Positions 8,068 to 17,733 of a stretch of DNA of 64,000 bases are shown piece by piece. Below the pieces are notes generated by a model. It was not told the DNA's origin, did not search any database, and was given only the letters and a program-made list of their open reading frames with translations. The stretch comes from Thiocapsa bogorovii (GTDB lineage: Bacteria > Pseudomonadota > Gammaproteobacteria > Chromatiales > Chromatiaceae). The stretch spans positions 5,515,501 through 5,579,500 of the forward strand of contig NZ_CP089309.1 in assembly GCF_021228795.1 (NCBI RefSeq), given 5' to 3'. The stretch's first letter is position 1, and each line of letters starts with the position of its first letter. A program made the position numbers and the translations under genes.

Positions 8068-9315
8068 ATGAAATACCTGGTGCTGCGCAGGCGCCCCCAA
8101 AGGCCGCCGGATCCGTTCATCGAGCTCGTGTCCGCTGGTGCCGGGGCGTCTGCCGAGGAGTCGCTCGTCGAGGCGACGGAGGAGGAGCTGGACGAGGGTG
8201 CCGCCGCAGAGCTGCAGGATGACGAAAACAAACACGCCTATCTGTCGCTCCCCTTCACGCTGATTGCGCCGCTCAAGCACTCCGGCGCCGATGAGGCGAG
8301 CTTTGACGCAACCCTGACCGGCGCCCAAGGCAGGCTGGTCACCTGGGGGGTCAAGGCGGTTGGCGCCGACACCAGCCCCCAAGACGGCGCCGGCGTCACC
8401 GTTGCGATCTTGGACACCGGCATCGACCAAGCTCATCCGGCTTTCTCCGGACTGGCCTTCCCCTCCGAGAATCTGAGGGATTTCGCCGACAACATCCAAG
8501 GCGTCTCCGGCGCGGCGCCGGACGAAGACGGCCATGGTACCCACGTGGCCGCGACCATCCTCGGTCGCGACGTCGGCGGCACCCGTATCGGGGTGGCCCC
8601 CGGCATCACCGAGGTCCTGATCGGTCGCATCACCAGGCGCCACGGCATGTCTTCCGTGACTATCTTCAACGCGATCCAGTGGGCGCTGGGCCGCGGCGCG
8701 GACATCATCTGCCTGTCCCTCGGCTTGGACTTCCCCCAACTCATCAGATACCTGACCGAACACGAGCGCTTCCCGCCGGAGATCGCCGCGGAGCAAGCCC
8801 TGTCGGGCTACATCTCCAACCTGCCCCTGTTCGAGAGTCTGGCCGGCGGCAGCGCCAAATGGCTGCCGAATCCCAAGCCCAAGGGCGCACTCATCGTCGC
8901 CGCGGCCGGAAACAGCAGCCGGCGCGCCGATGACCCCAGGTTCACCGTCAAGGCCCTGCTGCCTGCGAGCGCGCCAGGATTCATCTCGATTGGGGCTGTC
9001 CAGCCCGGACCCGGCCCCGGTGCGCCGTTCGCCGTTGCGTCCTTCTCCAACACCGCCTGTGATTACTCGGCGCCGGGCCATAGCGTGCTCTCGGCGGCGG
9101 CCGGCGGGGGCTTGGTCGCCCTCAGCGGCACCAGCATGGCGGCGCCCCACGTGGCCGGCGTCATCGCCTTGTGGATACAACGCCTGTTTCCGGATGGTCG
9201 GCGCCCCGACGGCTGGGAGAAGGACGTGGAGAAGCAGCTCACGTGGCATGCCCTGCGCTCCCCCGAGCAGGCGCGGCTCGATTTCGGCGACGGCGTGGTG
9301 CAAGCCCCGCAATAG
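8068..9315 (+). CDS. Intracellular subtilisin-like (S8) serine peptidase
   Basis: The 415-residue protein starts at an ATG with CTGGAG upstream, 81 bp after the lipase-subtilisin gene. There is no signal peptide. Residues 1-100 are an acidic, low-complexity leader followed by a short domain that may be the propeptide. The triad is complete: Asp116 (VAILDTGID), His156 (DGHGTHVAAT), Asn282 (AAAGNSS) and Ser356 (LSGTSMAAPHVAG). It is a compact S8 domain without the insert seen in its neighbour, so the two are not recent duplicates. Its position suggests it acts in the same pathway, either as activator protease or as a second effector; which one cannot be told from sequence. Confidence 0.92.
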   Translation: MKYLVLRRRPQRPPDPFIELVSAGAGASAEESLVEATEEELDEGAAAELQDDENKHAYLSLPFTLIAPLKHSGADEASFDATLTGAQGRLVTWGVKAVGADTSPQDGAGVTVAILDTGIDQAHPAFSGLAFPSENLRDFADNIQGVSGAAPDEDGHGTHVAATILGRDVGGTRIGVAPGITEVLIGRITRRHGMSSVTIFNAIQWALGRGADIICLSLGLDFPQLIRYLTEHERFPPEIAAEQALSGYISNLPLFESLAGGSAKWLPNPKPKGALIVAAAGNSSRRADDPRFTVKALLPASAPGFISIGAVQPGPGPGAPFAVASFSNTACDYSAPGHSVLSAAAGGGLVALSGTSMAAPHVAGVIALWIQRLFPDGRRPDGWEKDVEKQLTWHALRSPEQARLDFGDGVVQAPQ

Positions 9316-9342
9316 GCCCTGGGCTTGTTGCGCCCCGGGGGC

Positions 9343-12300
9343 ATGTACAGGACCGTCGGCAGCAGAGTAACTATGGTTGATCAACCGATCTCGGATCGTT
9401 TTCTGATGGGCAGCTGTGCGATTGTTCCGGCGGACCAGGCCAACATCGCGCCATTGGTCCATGGCATGGGCATATTGGTCTCGGACACGGAGGTCATCAC
9501 TTGCGCCCATGTGCTTGAAGACGCCCTGGGCAAAGACTGGCAGCGGCGTGGTGTCGTCGGGCGGGTGGGGCTCTGCTTCCTGCTCCCGGAGGGCGTGGCG
9601 TTGCGCATGGGCGAGGTCGACCAAGCCCGGTTGAATCCCGTCCACGGCGGTGTCGACCCCGCCATTGCCGATACCGCGGTGGTCACCATCGCAAAGGGCG
9701 AGCCCCTCCGGGCGCGCCGCGCTCGTCTCTCGGAGACCGAGAGCGCCGCAAGCACGCAGCTTCGGGCCTTTGGATTCCCCTACGTGGAGCAAGCGGACCA
9801 GGGGTACAGCCATCCGATCGGTCAATGGGCCTGGGGCAGGCCGGCCCCCAAGGTGTTCGGCGGACGGTCTCAGTTCGATGGCAAGACCGGAGAAGGCGCC
9901 TTCATCACCAATGGCTTCAGCGGTGCCGGGGTCTATGATCCGGACCAGGACGCCATCGTCGGCATGGTTGTGAGCAAGGATTTGACCCCGGAGACCAAGG
10001 TCGCGCAGCTGATCGATGTCCGCTCCCTGCGCCGCGCCTGGACTGGCACCGACTCCGTGCCCGAGGCATTTCTGCGCGGCGCCTGGGTCGCGGGGGCCTG
10101 CAACAGTGGGCTCTGGCCCATGGTGCACACCCCGGACGCCTTGCTTGCGGATCGGCTGCGGACCCTGATCCAGCGGGCCGAGGATCTCTATCTTGAGGCG
10201 CGCCGTAGCCTGCCACGGCAGCGCTGGAGCGACTGGGAAGCGTCCTTGCGCGCGCTGCGGTGTCTGTGGCTGCTGCTCGACCCGAAGGCTGCCGAGCCGC
10301 CGCTCAAGGCCGCCGAGGCGGCCGTCGCGATATTCGTGCCGTTTCTCTACGAGGCCGTGCTCGCCGCCGCCGAACTCGGTTTGGCACACGAAGGCGACGT
10401 GTTTAAGCCGGCCGACTACGGACGCGACAGCAAGCAGCGCATGGCCCTGGCGCTGCGTAACCGCCTTGATGCCGAGCGCGCGCGCGGCCGCCGCCGTGAT
10501 CAGCTGAACGCCAGCGGCGAAAAAGCATCCGCGGATGACCTCACCGCCTGGCAGATGCTGCGCTTCCTCCACGCAAGCGGCGAGCTCTGGCATCACGAGC
10601 GCGAGACTGCCGCTTTGCTGCGCGGCTGGGTCGCCGACGATCTGGACGCCCTGTTCGCCGACGCCCCGCCCGATCATCCCGGCGAAGGGGAGACGGTGGT
10701 CAACACCTTCGATGTTGCCCGACTGCTGGGGCTCACGCGCGTCAGCCTGTCCGGCTACGAGCAGATCCTTGCGGCATCGATGCGCGGGAACAGGGACCAA
10801 TCGCCGCGGCTCACAGCGGATCGGTACGTCGGTGATGGGCAGGTGATCAACGAGACCAAGCTCGCGCACCTGCTGCACCTGGCCTTCGGCATGGCACTGG
10901 ACCCGCGGCGGATGCCACCGGTGCTGCTGGAGCACATCGGTCTGGACCCCGCGGTCAATGCCCGCGCCTTGACGCTGAGTCTGCGCGGGGTGGACCGCAA
11001 CTGGACTCCCAAGGACGCCGCCCTCGATCTGCGGCTGAAGTGCCCCAGCGCGGCCCTAGACGCGGCGCTGGAGATCCAGATCGATGAGCTGAATCAAGAC
11101 CTGGACCGGCTGCTGCGCGACGAGGAACCGGCGCGGGACCGGCCGCCGGGCATGCCCGAGCATCTCGGCAATCGGGTGGAGGCCAAGCTGCTGGACAATG
11201 ACCCCGTCTACGAGCGCCCGCACCTGAGGTTTCAGCTGGACCCGACCCGGGTTCGCGAACTGCTGATGGGCGAGAACCTCTACCAAGATCCGATGCTCGC
11301 CCTGCGCGAGCTCTACCAGAACGCCCTGGACGCCTGCCGCTACCGTCGCGCCCGAGATCGCTATCTGCGCGCGAAAGACGAGGAGCTCGTGGAGCAGGGT
11401 GGGAAACGGCCGGAGCGCGAACCCGAGCCCTATCGGGGCAGGATCCTGCTGTGGATGGACACCGATGCCGACGGGCAAACCGTCATCGAATGTCGCGACG
11501 ACGGCATCGGCATGACCGAGCAACACCTGCGCAATCTGTTCGCGCGGGTCGGCAGCCGCTTCACCGACACCGACGAGCTGCAGCTGGAGCGGGCGGCTTG
11601 GCAAGCGAAGGACATCGCCTTCCATGCCAACAGCCGCTTCGGCATCGGCGTCCTGAGCTATTTCATGCTCGCCGACAAGCTGGTGGTGTGCAGCCGCCGC
11701 TGGGCAACGGACGGCCTCGGTTGCGAGGACGCCATCGAGGCCACGCTGGTGGGGAGCGGCAGCCTGTTCGGCGTCAAGTCCCCGCGCCGCCGCGGTGTGG
11801 AGAGGCCGGGGACATCGGTCAGGCTCTACCTCAGCCGCCCAGGGCTCAAGCCGCGGGACCTGGCGGAAGCGGTCCTCGAATGGCTCTGGCTGCCCGAGAT
11901 CGACACGGTGATCAAAGGTGCCACCACACTGGAACTGCGCGCCGGCGAGCCGACACCCTCGATGCGCAGGCGCTGCGGCGAGTTGGCGCCGATCCCTGAG
12001 CCGGACCGGGAGTCCAAGCCGGCACGATTCTGGTGGTCGTCCGCGCTTATTGCCGACGCGGCCTCGAACGCCCGCCGCGGACCAGGACTCGGCGACGGGC
12101 AGGGCTGCACCTTGGCCGATGGCATATTTGTCCGGAACGCCGATGAGCGCGGGTTTACGGTGGGCCTGGTGGCCAACCTGACCGAGGAGCTGAACCCGGA
12201 ACTGAGCGTGGATCGGCGGCAGGTGACCGCTTGGCCGGCTGGTCAAGCACGACTGGCGGAGCTGCTCGGCGGTGCAGGCGACGGCCCGGACCGGCTGCGG

Positions 12301-14226
12301 GTGGCGGCAAGCCTGCTCGCCGTTGCCGGGGTCGGGCTGGAACAGATGGGTGGGATGCTGGAACAACATCCGGGGCTGATTCTTGCCCTCGACCGCGGCC
12401 TGCGCGAGGGCACCTGCCCGGCGCCCGCCGAACTGCGCTGGGGACCGGAGGACCTGCAATGGGGGCCGGAGTCGCAGCCCCCGGCCCGAGTGGCCGCCCA
12501 CGCGGGCCTCTTCGAGGCGGACCAGGAGCTGGTGTTCAGTGTGCAGAACCGGATTCGCTTTGAAGGGGCGAAGGATAGGGTCCGCACCACGCTAAAACGG
12601 CTGCGGCTCGGGGCCTTGCAACGCGCGGGGCTGGCGCTGCCGGCGGTCTTGTCGCGCTTGGTCGCCGCGGAGGTCGAGGCCGGCGTAGTGAGCCCCCGCG
12701 CCGGCGCCTGGAGCTTCTTTGATCGATTTGTGCTCGCCCGGCGGGACAGCTCCGCGGATCGGCTCTACCCCGGCCGAGTTCGACCCGACACTGCCCCGCG
12801 CGCGCGGATGGCCGCATTCGCCGCCTGGACGGAACAGCGCGGGGCGTCGGTGGCCGAGATCCTCCGCCCACTCGTCGAGGTCGGGCTCGTGCCGGGGCTG
12901 GCGTCGGCGGACCTCGATCTGCTCGCGGGCCTCCCACCGATGGGCAGAGCCCAGCTTGAGCTCATGTCCGAGCGTCTCGACGGCCGTTGGCCTTGGGTGG
13001 ACGCCGTCGGCCCGGTCCAGCTCGGCCGCGCCGCGCGCCACTGGTCGCTGCCGCTGCGCGAGGTTGCCGAGTGCGCCAGGCCGCTGGGGACGCTCGGACT
13101 GGTCCTGGCGGACCTGGACCGGTTCGCGGCGGCGCCCGAACTGGACGAGCAACGGCTCATCCTGCTGGCGCGGGACCTGGAAGGAAACCGCTGGGAGTCG
13201 GAGTTCTCGGACCCGACCGCCGCCACCCTGTCCGTGGCCGATCTGGTGCGGGCCGCACAGCGCTGGTCGAAGCCGGTCACCGAAGTCGCAGCGATGGCGG
13301 CGGACCTGGCCTGCTTGGGCGTTACGGTGCCGACCTTGGCTACGGCCGTGTCCGATCAGGTTCCGACGGAGCGCCAAGCGGCGTTGTTGACCTACAACAT
13401 GCGCATCCCCGGTGCCCCCCTCGACAGCATCACCCTGGCCCAGGTGGCGGGCGCAGCCTACACTTGGTCCCTATCCGTCGGTGAGGTCATCGACCAGCTG
13501 GCGGGACCGCTCCAGGCGCTGGGCGTTCCGGCACCGGGTCTCGAGGCGCTGCCCCGGGACCTGCGCATCAGTGAAGCGCAGGCGCGACTCTTCTCGCGGG
13601 GTCGGGATGCCGAACCACCCTGGCTGGAGCGCGTCGGCCCCGCCGAGCTGGCGGTCGCCGTCGCGGAGTTCTCGAAGTCCCCGCAACAATGCGTCGAATG
13701 GCTCCGCCCCCTGGTGGTCTTCGGGCTCGCATCCGACCCGCATCTCGACCAAGTGCCCGCAGAGCTGCCGGTCCCTATCGATGAGCGCCATCTGCGGCTG
13801 ATCCGCGATGGCTGGGGCGACGAGACTGGCGGGGCGAACACCGTCGGCATCGCGCAGATCATCGCCAGTGCCGACGCGTTTCGGGGTCTGCCGCTGGCGC
13901 AGATCATCGCCAAGGCCCGCGAGCTCAGGCCCTTGGGATTCGAGGTCGCCGAGCCCCCCGCGAGCGCAGCGGCATGGCTTGCGGACCCCGACGTGGATCG
14001 AGCCGCACGGGTCCTGCTCCCCGAGATCGACCCGCAAGAGCAATACCTCTCGCCGTTGAACCTCGCCTACTGTTGCCTCGCAGACCGCAAGGAGCCGGCC
14101 GAATTCCACCCCGCGCTGCTGTTGCTCCGGGCACTGGGCGTCGATGTGGCCGATTGCCTCGACTATGTTGCGGATGGTAAGCCCCCGCGAACCGCGCCGA
14201 CGGTCGACGGACACACCGGGGGCTGA
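9343..14226 (+). CDS. Trypsin-like / HD-like / Hsp90-type ATPase protein with C-terminal repeats
   Basis: About 1,627 residues. Start is uncertain among TTG 9325, ATG 9343 (used) and ATG 9373. Residues 20-215 are a trypsin-like peptidase with His56 (TCAHVLED), Asp110 (AIADTAVV) and Ser193 (NGFSGAGV). Residues 250-640 are helical; KLAHLLHLAFGMALDPRRMP resembles the R.P-ending helix of HD domains in Hsp90-linked conflict proteins, but no HD metal motif is seen, so this part is probably degenerate. Residues 640-900 are a GHKL/Hsp90-type ATPase: Glu656/Asn660 (LRELYQNALDA), Asp720 in DDGIGM, glycine lid RFGIG (765-769). From about 1,150 to the end run roughly seven 70-residue repeats with a W-S-x-P/S-x-x-E-V core. 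It is 27 bp after the subtilisin gene. Multi-domain sensor/switch role is inference from related conflict proteins described by Aravind and colleagues. Confidence 0.85.
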   Translation: MYRTVGSRVTMVDQPISDRFLMGSCAIVPADQANIAPLVHGMGILVSDTEVITCAHVLEDALGKDWQRRGVVGRVGLCFLLPEGVALRMGEVDQARLNPVHGGVDPAIADTAVVTIAKGEPLRARRARLSETESAASTQLRAFGFPYVEQADQGYSHPIGQWAWGRPAPKVFGGRSQFDGKTGEGAFITNGFSGAGVYDPDQDAIVGMVVSKDLTPETKVAQLIDVRSLRRAWTGTDSVPEAFLRGAWVAGACNSGLWPMVHTPDALLADRLRTLIQRAEDLYLEARRSLPRQRWSDWEASLRALRCLWLLLDPKAAEPPLKAAEAAVAIFVPFLYEAVLAAAELGLAHEGDVFKPADYGRDSKQRMALALRNRLDAERARGRRRDQLNASGEKASADDLTAWQMLRFLHASGELWHHERETAALLRGWVADDLDALFADAPPDHPGEGETVVNTFDVARLLGLTRVSLSGYEQILAASMRGNRDQSPRLTADRYVGDGQVINETKLAHLLHLAFGMALDPRRMPPVLLEHIGLDPAVNARALTLSLRGVDRNWTPKDAALDLRLKCPSAALDAALEIQIDELNQDLDRLLRDEEPARDRPPGMPEHLGNRVEAKLLDNDPVYERPHLRFQLDPTRVRELLMGENLYQDPMLALRELYQNALDACRYRRARDRYLRAKDEELVEQGGKRPEREPEPYRGRILLWMDTDADGQTVIECRDDGIGMTEQHLRNLFARVGSRFTDTDELQLERAAWQAKDIAFHANSRFGIGVLSYFMLADKLVVCSRRWATDGLGCEDAIEATLVGSGSLFGVKSPRRRGVERPGTSVRLYLSRPGLKPRDLAEAVLEWLWLPEIDTVIKGATTLELRAGEPTPSMRRRCGELAPIPEPDRESKPARFWWSSALIADAASNARRGPGLGDGQGCTLADGIFVRNADERGFTVGLVANLTEELNPELSVDRRQVTAWPAGQARLAELLGGAGDGPDRLRVAASLLAVAGVGLEQMGGMLEQHPGLILALDRGLREGTCPAPAELRWGPEDLQWGPESQPPARVAAHAGLFEADQELVFSVQNRIRFEGAKDRVRTTLKRLRLGALQRAGLALPAVLSRLVAAEVEAGVVSPRAGAWSFFDRFVLARRDSSADRLYPGRVRPDTAPRARMAAFAAWTEQRGASVAEILRPLVEVGLVPGLASADLDLLAGLPPMGRAQLELMSERLDGRWPWVDAVGPVQLGRAARHWSLPLREVAECARPLGTLGLVLADLDRFAAAPELDEQRLILLARDLEGNRWESEFSDPTAATLSVADLVRAAQRWSKPVTEVAAMAADLACLGVTVPTLATAVSDQVPTERQAALLTYNMRIPGAPLDSITLAQVAGAAYTWSLSVGEVIDQLAGPLQALGVPAPGLEALPRDLRISEAQARLFSRGRDAEPPWLERVGPAELAVAVAEFSKSPQQCVEWLRPLVVFGLASDPHLDQVPAELPVPIDERHLRLIRDGWGDETGGANTVGIAQIIASADAFRGLPLAQIIAKARELRPLGFEVAEPPASAAAWLADPDVDRAARVLLPEIDPQEQYLSPLNLAYCCLADRKEPAEFHPALLLLRALGVDVADCLDYVADGKPPRTAPTVDGHTGG

Positions 14227-14336
14227 GAGACCGTATCCATGCCGAAAGCGATGAGCGACTTGACCAGCGCGATGGTTTGTTTCTCGGTGTTGCGGCGGTG
14301 GTGTGACGGCCACGCATGCGGCCCGCGGAGCGGACC

Positions 14337-14936
14337 CTATGGCCCCTGCACAAGGGCCAGCATATCGGCGTAGCTGAGGTGGCTGGTGTCGTCGGTGCCC
14401 TCCAGCAGGGCGTCGGCGAGGTCGCGCTTTTTGGCGTGGAGCTTGAGGATGCGCTCCTCGATGGTGTCCTTGGCCACCAGCCGGTAGATGGTCACCGGGC
14501 GCTCCTGGCCCACGCGATGGGCGCGGTCGGAGGCCTGGTCCTCGACGGCTGGGTTCCACCAGGGGTCCATGTGGATGAAGTAGTCGGCGGCGGTGAGGTT
14601 GAGGCCGGCGCCGCCGGCGCGCAGGCTGATCAGGAACAGCTCGCCGTCGCCGGCCTGGAAGGCGTTCACCGCGGCGCGGCGGCTGGGCTCCGGGGTGCTG
14701 CCGTCCAGGTGTTGGTAGCGGATGCCCCGGGCGTCCAGGTGCTCGCGGATGAGCTTGAGGTGATCCACGAACTGGCTGAAGACGAGCGCCTTGTGGCGGT
14801 TCTCGATGAACTCGTCGACGATCTCGACGAAGGCGTTGAGCTTGCTGCTCGGCAGCGTGCTGTCCGGCAGCGCCAGACGCGGATGGCAGCAGGCGCGGCG
14901 CAGGCGCATGATCTCGGCCAAGAGCTGCATGACAGC
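14337..14936 (-). pseudogene. C-terminal fragment of a SNF2-family helicase
   Basis: About 198 codons read leftward from 14930 to a TAG at 14337-14339. They hold the second RecA-like domain of SNF2 helicases: KALVFSQFVDHLKLI, motif V LRAGGAGLNLTAADY, motif Va DPWWNPAVEDQASDRAHR and motif VI HRVGQERPV. The N-terminal helicase half (Walker A, DEAH) is absent. Just upstream of the first ATG there is an in-frame TAG, and homology stops where a dispersed repeat begins at about 14945, so a rearrangement cut the gene. The 110 bases between this fragment and the Hsp90 gene hold no gene. Confidence 0.88.
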
Positions 14937-14944
14937 CTATTCTG

Positions 14945-15076
14945 CCCCGGTTCGCCCCGCTCCGGGCCGGCGCTCCGCCACAAGCTGCGGCCGCGGGCCG
15001 CGCTTGGGCTGCGCACCGACCCTACGCGAATGGCTTCACGGCGTGTCGGATGCGCTTTGCATATCGCCTCCGCGGG
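14945..15076 (+). repeat. Dispersed repeat, copy A (partial)
   Basis: This stretch closely matches parts of 28355-28654 (same strand) and 38574-38883 (opposite strand). The most conserved core is GGCTTCACGGCGTGTCGGAT followed by GCGCTTTGCAT and GCCTCCGCGG. Copy A lacks the outer 5' part and diverges after the GCCTCCGCGG core. It abuts the truncated SNF2 gene. The following bases up to about 15350 hold nothing I can name. Confidence 0.8.
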
Positions 15077-15349
15077 AACTGCCGCCGGCGCGCCGGCGCG
15101 CCTCGGACCAGTGTATAGAGACCTGACAATCTCAATGAGCAAACCGTGAAGGACCGATGTGGTTCGGGAACGGCCTGTTGCCCAAGCGGGAGTTTCTGCA
15201 GCCCGAGAGGGTGAAAGCGTCCGCGGGAGAACGCCGCGCACGTCCGCTTTGTGGAACCTCTTCCGGATCGTCGCTTCGGCAGTCAGTGACGGCATTGCGT
15301 CCGGAGCAGCCGCCTGGGACGAGGCGCCGAGCAGTAGATCCGAGTCGGC

Positions 15350-15727
15350 TCCTCGCCCGATCACGTGAACACTCCGGGTGCCCCACCAAGCAGCAGCCGC
15401 GCGCCTGCTTGCGCTTGAGCCGCTACAAGCCTTCAGGCCGATCCCTCGGCGCTAAACCTGCGGCAAGACCGAAACCGGGCCGAGTCCGTACCAGTCCCGT
15501 GTGCCGTCCGAAAGGGTGACGGGCGAGAAGGCGATGTGGCCGACGACACGGCCATCGACCACCGCGACGAGCGAGAGGGTCATGGCCTCGGCAGCGCGGA
15601 GCGCGTCGATGATAAAGTGTTCAGTCTGGTTGCTGATCTGAAGGTCCCGAAACGCCGCGACCGTCACATCGTCGATTGCGGCGATATCGTCGTTCGTCTC
15701 GTTCCTGATCGTAATGTCCGACGTCAT
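15350..15727 (-). pseudogene. Broken GNAT acetyltransferase (YhbS-like)
   Basis: An ATG at 15725-15727, with GGAGAA 7 bases upstream, opens MTSDITIRNETNDDIAAIDD, then QTEHFIIDALRAA, VGHIAFSPV and WYGLGPVSVLPQV: the N-terminal half of a GNAT enzyme. An in-frame TAG at 15452-15454 falls where the family has Gln of the acetyl-CoA loop (Q-R-R-G-I-G); RRGIG follows in frame. Further on RLKRKQARGCCLVGHPE, the typical beta-5 region, appears in another frame. One nonsense and at least one frameshift change make it non-functional as written. Confidence 0.85.
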
Positions 15728-16152
15728 GATCGCGTTCTCCGCTGCTCCGAAAACCACCGAGCTTTCTCGGACGCACGCGCCCCCGCCTCGGCTCACGCGC
15801 TCGAGGGCGTCGCCGCCGAAGCGGTCGGCGGGTACAAGGTCCATGGTTCGTAGTATCCGGTCACGGGCATTCCGTTGTCGATCCGGGAGGAAATCCTTTG
15901 GGCTCGTCGGCAACAACGACATCCGGGAGGTTATCGGGGGCGTCAACTGACCGGCGACCGGCAGTCGCCTGCCGATTGGAGCGGGAACGGGTGACGGGAT
16001 CGCGGGAGCGGTTGGTAGAGAGGATCGGCAACTCGACGTACCTTTGCGTCGATCTCCCGTGCAACCGAAACGCCGGTCAAAGGGCAGCACTCGCAACCCT
16101 CTGGATCATCACAGCATTTCTCATTCTCGACAACCTGGCCTCTTTGCCTGGA
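15728..16152. other. Intergenic region, no gene seen
   Basis: This holds the upstream regions of the leftward acetyltransferase and the rightward HTH gene. An open rightward frame from 15898 joins the HTH gene but its first 85 codons show no domain and no ribosome site. No repeat or terminator is evident. Confidence 0.35.
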
Positions 16153-16656
16153 ATGGATAGCACAATGTCAGCTCGCCCTCCCCTAGCTAGCCCTGCCGCA
16201 GCCGTTAAGCACAAGGTTCTCGACGAGCGGATTCGTGCGCGCCACAGAGGGCTTGGCATCGATGCCACAGTCATAGCCGAGGCGGCCGGTACGTCGCGGA
16301 TCACGCTGGATCGGATCGAAAAAGGCGAACCTGCACCCACGATAGGTGCCTACCTGAATGCCGTCGTCGCGTTGGGTCTGGATTTCGACATCCTCACGCC
16401 GGTTAACCCAGGCGACGCCGTCGGTGACGACGCGAAACCAGGCTAATTTCCGGTTTGTGTTCGACTCTGGGACTATCAGCAACTCTAGCGCCTGGCTTGG
16501 CACATTCATGAAACGGACGTGTTGACGCCGGCAGAGGCAGTGGGAATCAACGAGCGCAACCGGCGCCAACTGGACTTTGATGCCCCGGAGCCGCGCGAGC
16601 GGGAACTGATCGACGGGCTACGCCGCGCGCTCGGGGACACGGACAAACTTGTTTGA
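16153..16656 (+). pseudogene. Helix-turn-helix (XRE-like) regulator interrupted by two stop codons
   Basis: Reading from ATG 16153 (alternative 16165) the product shows KVLDERIRARHRGLGI and an HTH (AEAAGTSRITLDRIEKGEP) followed by GAYLNAVVALGLDFDI. A TAA at 16444-16446 ends it, but the same frame continues FPVCVRLWDYQQL, a TAG (16486-16488), RLAWHIHETDVLTPAEA, ERNRRQLDFD and RERELIDGLRRALGD to a TGA at 16654. Both halves match one family of about 165 residues that often acts as the regulator of a nucleotidyltransferase-type toxin-antitoxin pair. With no frameshift between them, only the two stops interrupt it. No partner toxin gene is seen. Confidence 0.75.
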
Positions 16657-16899
16657 ACGGCCACACCCCCCGGTTTCGGGATCATTGTCGCCTCCGCCGG
16701 GAAAGTCCATGTCAGCCCATGTGCGGAGTTTCAGGCTGAGAAGCCGTTATTCGGCAGCCTGATCAGCACGCGTCGGCCTCCTGACCAGAGGAGCCGATCC
16801 ACGATTGCCGGAGTCGTCATGCCTCAACCCGATGATCACTGATCGCAATGCCCTCGCCGAGCGACCCGAGTATCCCGCAAAAGCGTCCTTATTGAGCTG

Positions 16900-17340
16900 A
16901 TGGCGGGACTCCCTGGTTACCTCGGTCTTTTTCTCGCCGCGCTCGGTTCCGCGACCCTGCTGCCGTTGCAGTCCGAGGCCGTGCTGGTCGGGCTCCTGCT
17001 CGCGGATGCCCATGCGGTCTGGGCGCTGCTGACGGTGGTGACCATCGGCAATGTCCTCGGTGCGGTGATCAACTGGGTCCTCGGACGCGGCCTGGAACGG
17101 TACCGTCGTCGACGCTGGTTTCCGGTCAGCGCGCATCGGCTGGCGCAGGCCCGGGGGTTCTATCGACGCACCGGCCATTGGTCGTTGCTTCTGAGCTGGG
17201 TCCCCGTCGTCGGCGACCCCCTTACCCTGATCGCCGGTGTCCTGCGCGAGCCCCTCTGGCGCTTCCTCGGCCTGGTCACGCTCGCCAAGGGCGGGCGTTA
17301 TCTCGTCTTGAGTGCGCTCGTGCTGGGATGGCTGTCCTGA
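16900..17340 (+). CDS. DedA/YqaA-type membrane protein
   Basis: The 146-residue protein has four hydrophobic segments. The N-terminal part shows the DedA-like pattern G-S-A-T-L-L-P-L-x-S-E followed by ALLTVVTIGNVLGAVINWVLGR, and the C-terminal part has WVPVVGDPLTLIAGVLRE and a basic KGGRY before the last helix. This matches the short YqaA branch of the DedA/VTT family, thought to move lipids or solutes across the inner membrane. The stop TGA directly abuts the stop of the leftward neighbour. Confidence 0.8.
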   Translation: MAGLPGYLGLFLAALGSATLLPLQSEAVLVGLLLADAHAVWALLTVVTIGNVLGAVINWVLGRGLERYRRRRWFPVSAHRLAQARGFYRRTGHWSLLLSWVPVVGDPLTLIAGVLREPLWRFLGLVTLAKGGRYLVLSALVLGWLS

Positions 17341-17658
17341 TCAAGACTGATCGGGGTAATCCACCGAGGTGTCTTCACCGAACAAATAACCCGACGAATC
17401 CACGCCGCCGGCCGAATCCATCATCATTCCGGTAGAAGGATTGATCCAGAAGTCGTTGCTTCGCTTGATCGTCTGTCTCTCCATTTTTTCACGCGGAAAG
17501 GTTAACGCCAGGACGACCATCCCGACCAACAACGACGTCATACCTAAATGCCTGTCGAGGAGAAACAAGAGAGCAAAAACAACGGGTGTGCAGATGATCC
17601 ACCACACCCTCGCTGGTATGGATCCGAATGCTCGCGCCCAACGCTCACTGCTGTTCAT
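17341..17658 (-). CDS. Small membrane protein of unknown function
   Basis: Start ATG 17658 is chosen because GGAGG lies 6 bases upstream; a TTG two codons earlier is worse. The 105-residue product has two adjacent hydrophobic segments (residues 18-35 and 41-54) separated by RHLG, then a soluble tail with KMERQTIKRSNDFWINPSTG. No family recognised. It is 75 bp downstream of the muramidase gene on the same strand and may be the last gene of the leftward transfer operon. Confidence 0.6.
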   Translation of the reverse strand: MNSSERWARAFGSIPARVWWIICTPVVFALLFLLDRHLGMTSLLVGMVVLALTFPREKMERQTIKRSNDFWINPSTGMMMDSAGGVDSSGYLFGEDTSVDYPDQS

Positions 17659-17733
17659 GACCAACCTCCAATACTCTGCCGCGTCCTGTTTCGGCGGATA
17701 GGCCTCACCGTTCGACCAGGACGAGACGACATT

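Noticed and set aside
6271..10935. 1,554-codon open frame on the minus strand
   Set aside because: It lies antisense to three genes with complete catalytic motifs; its own translation is low complexity in Gly/Arg/Ala with no domain. It is a shadow of high third-position GC.
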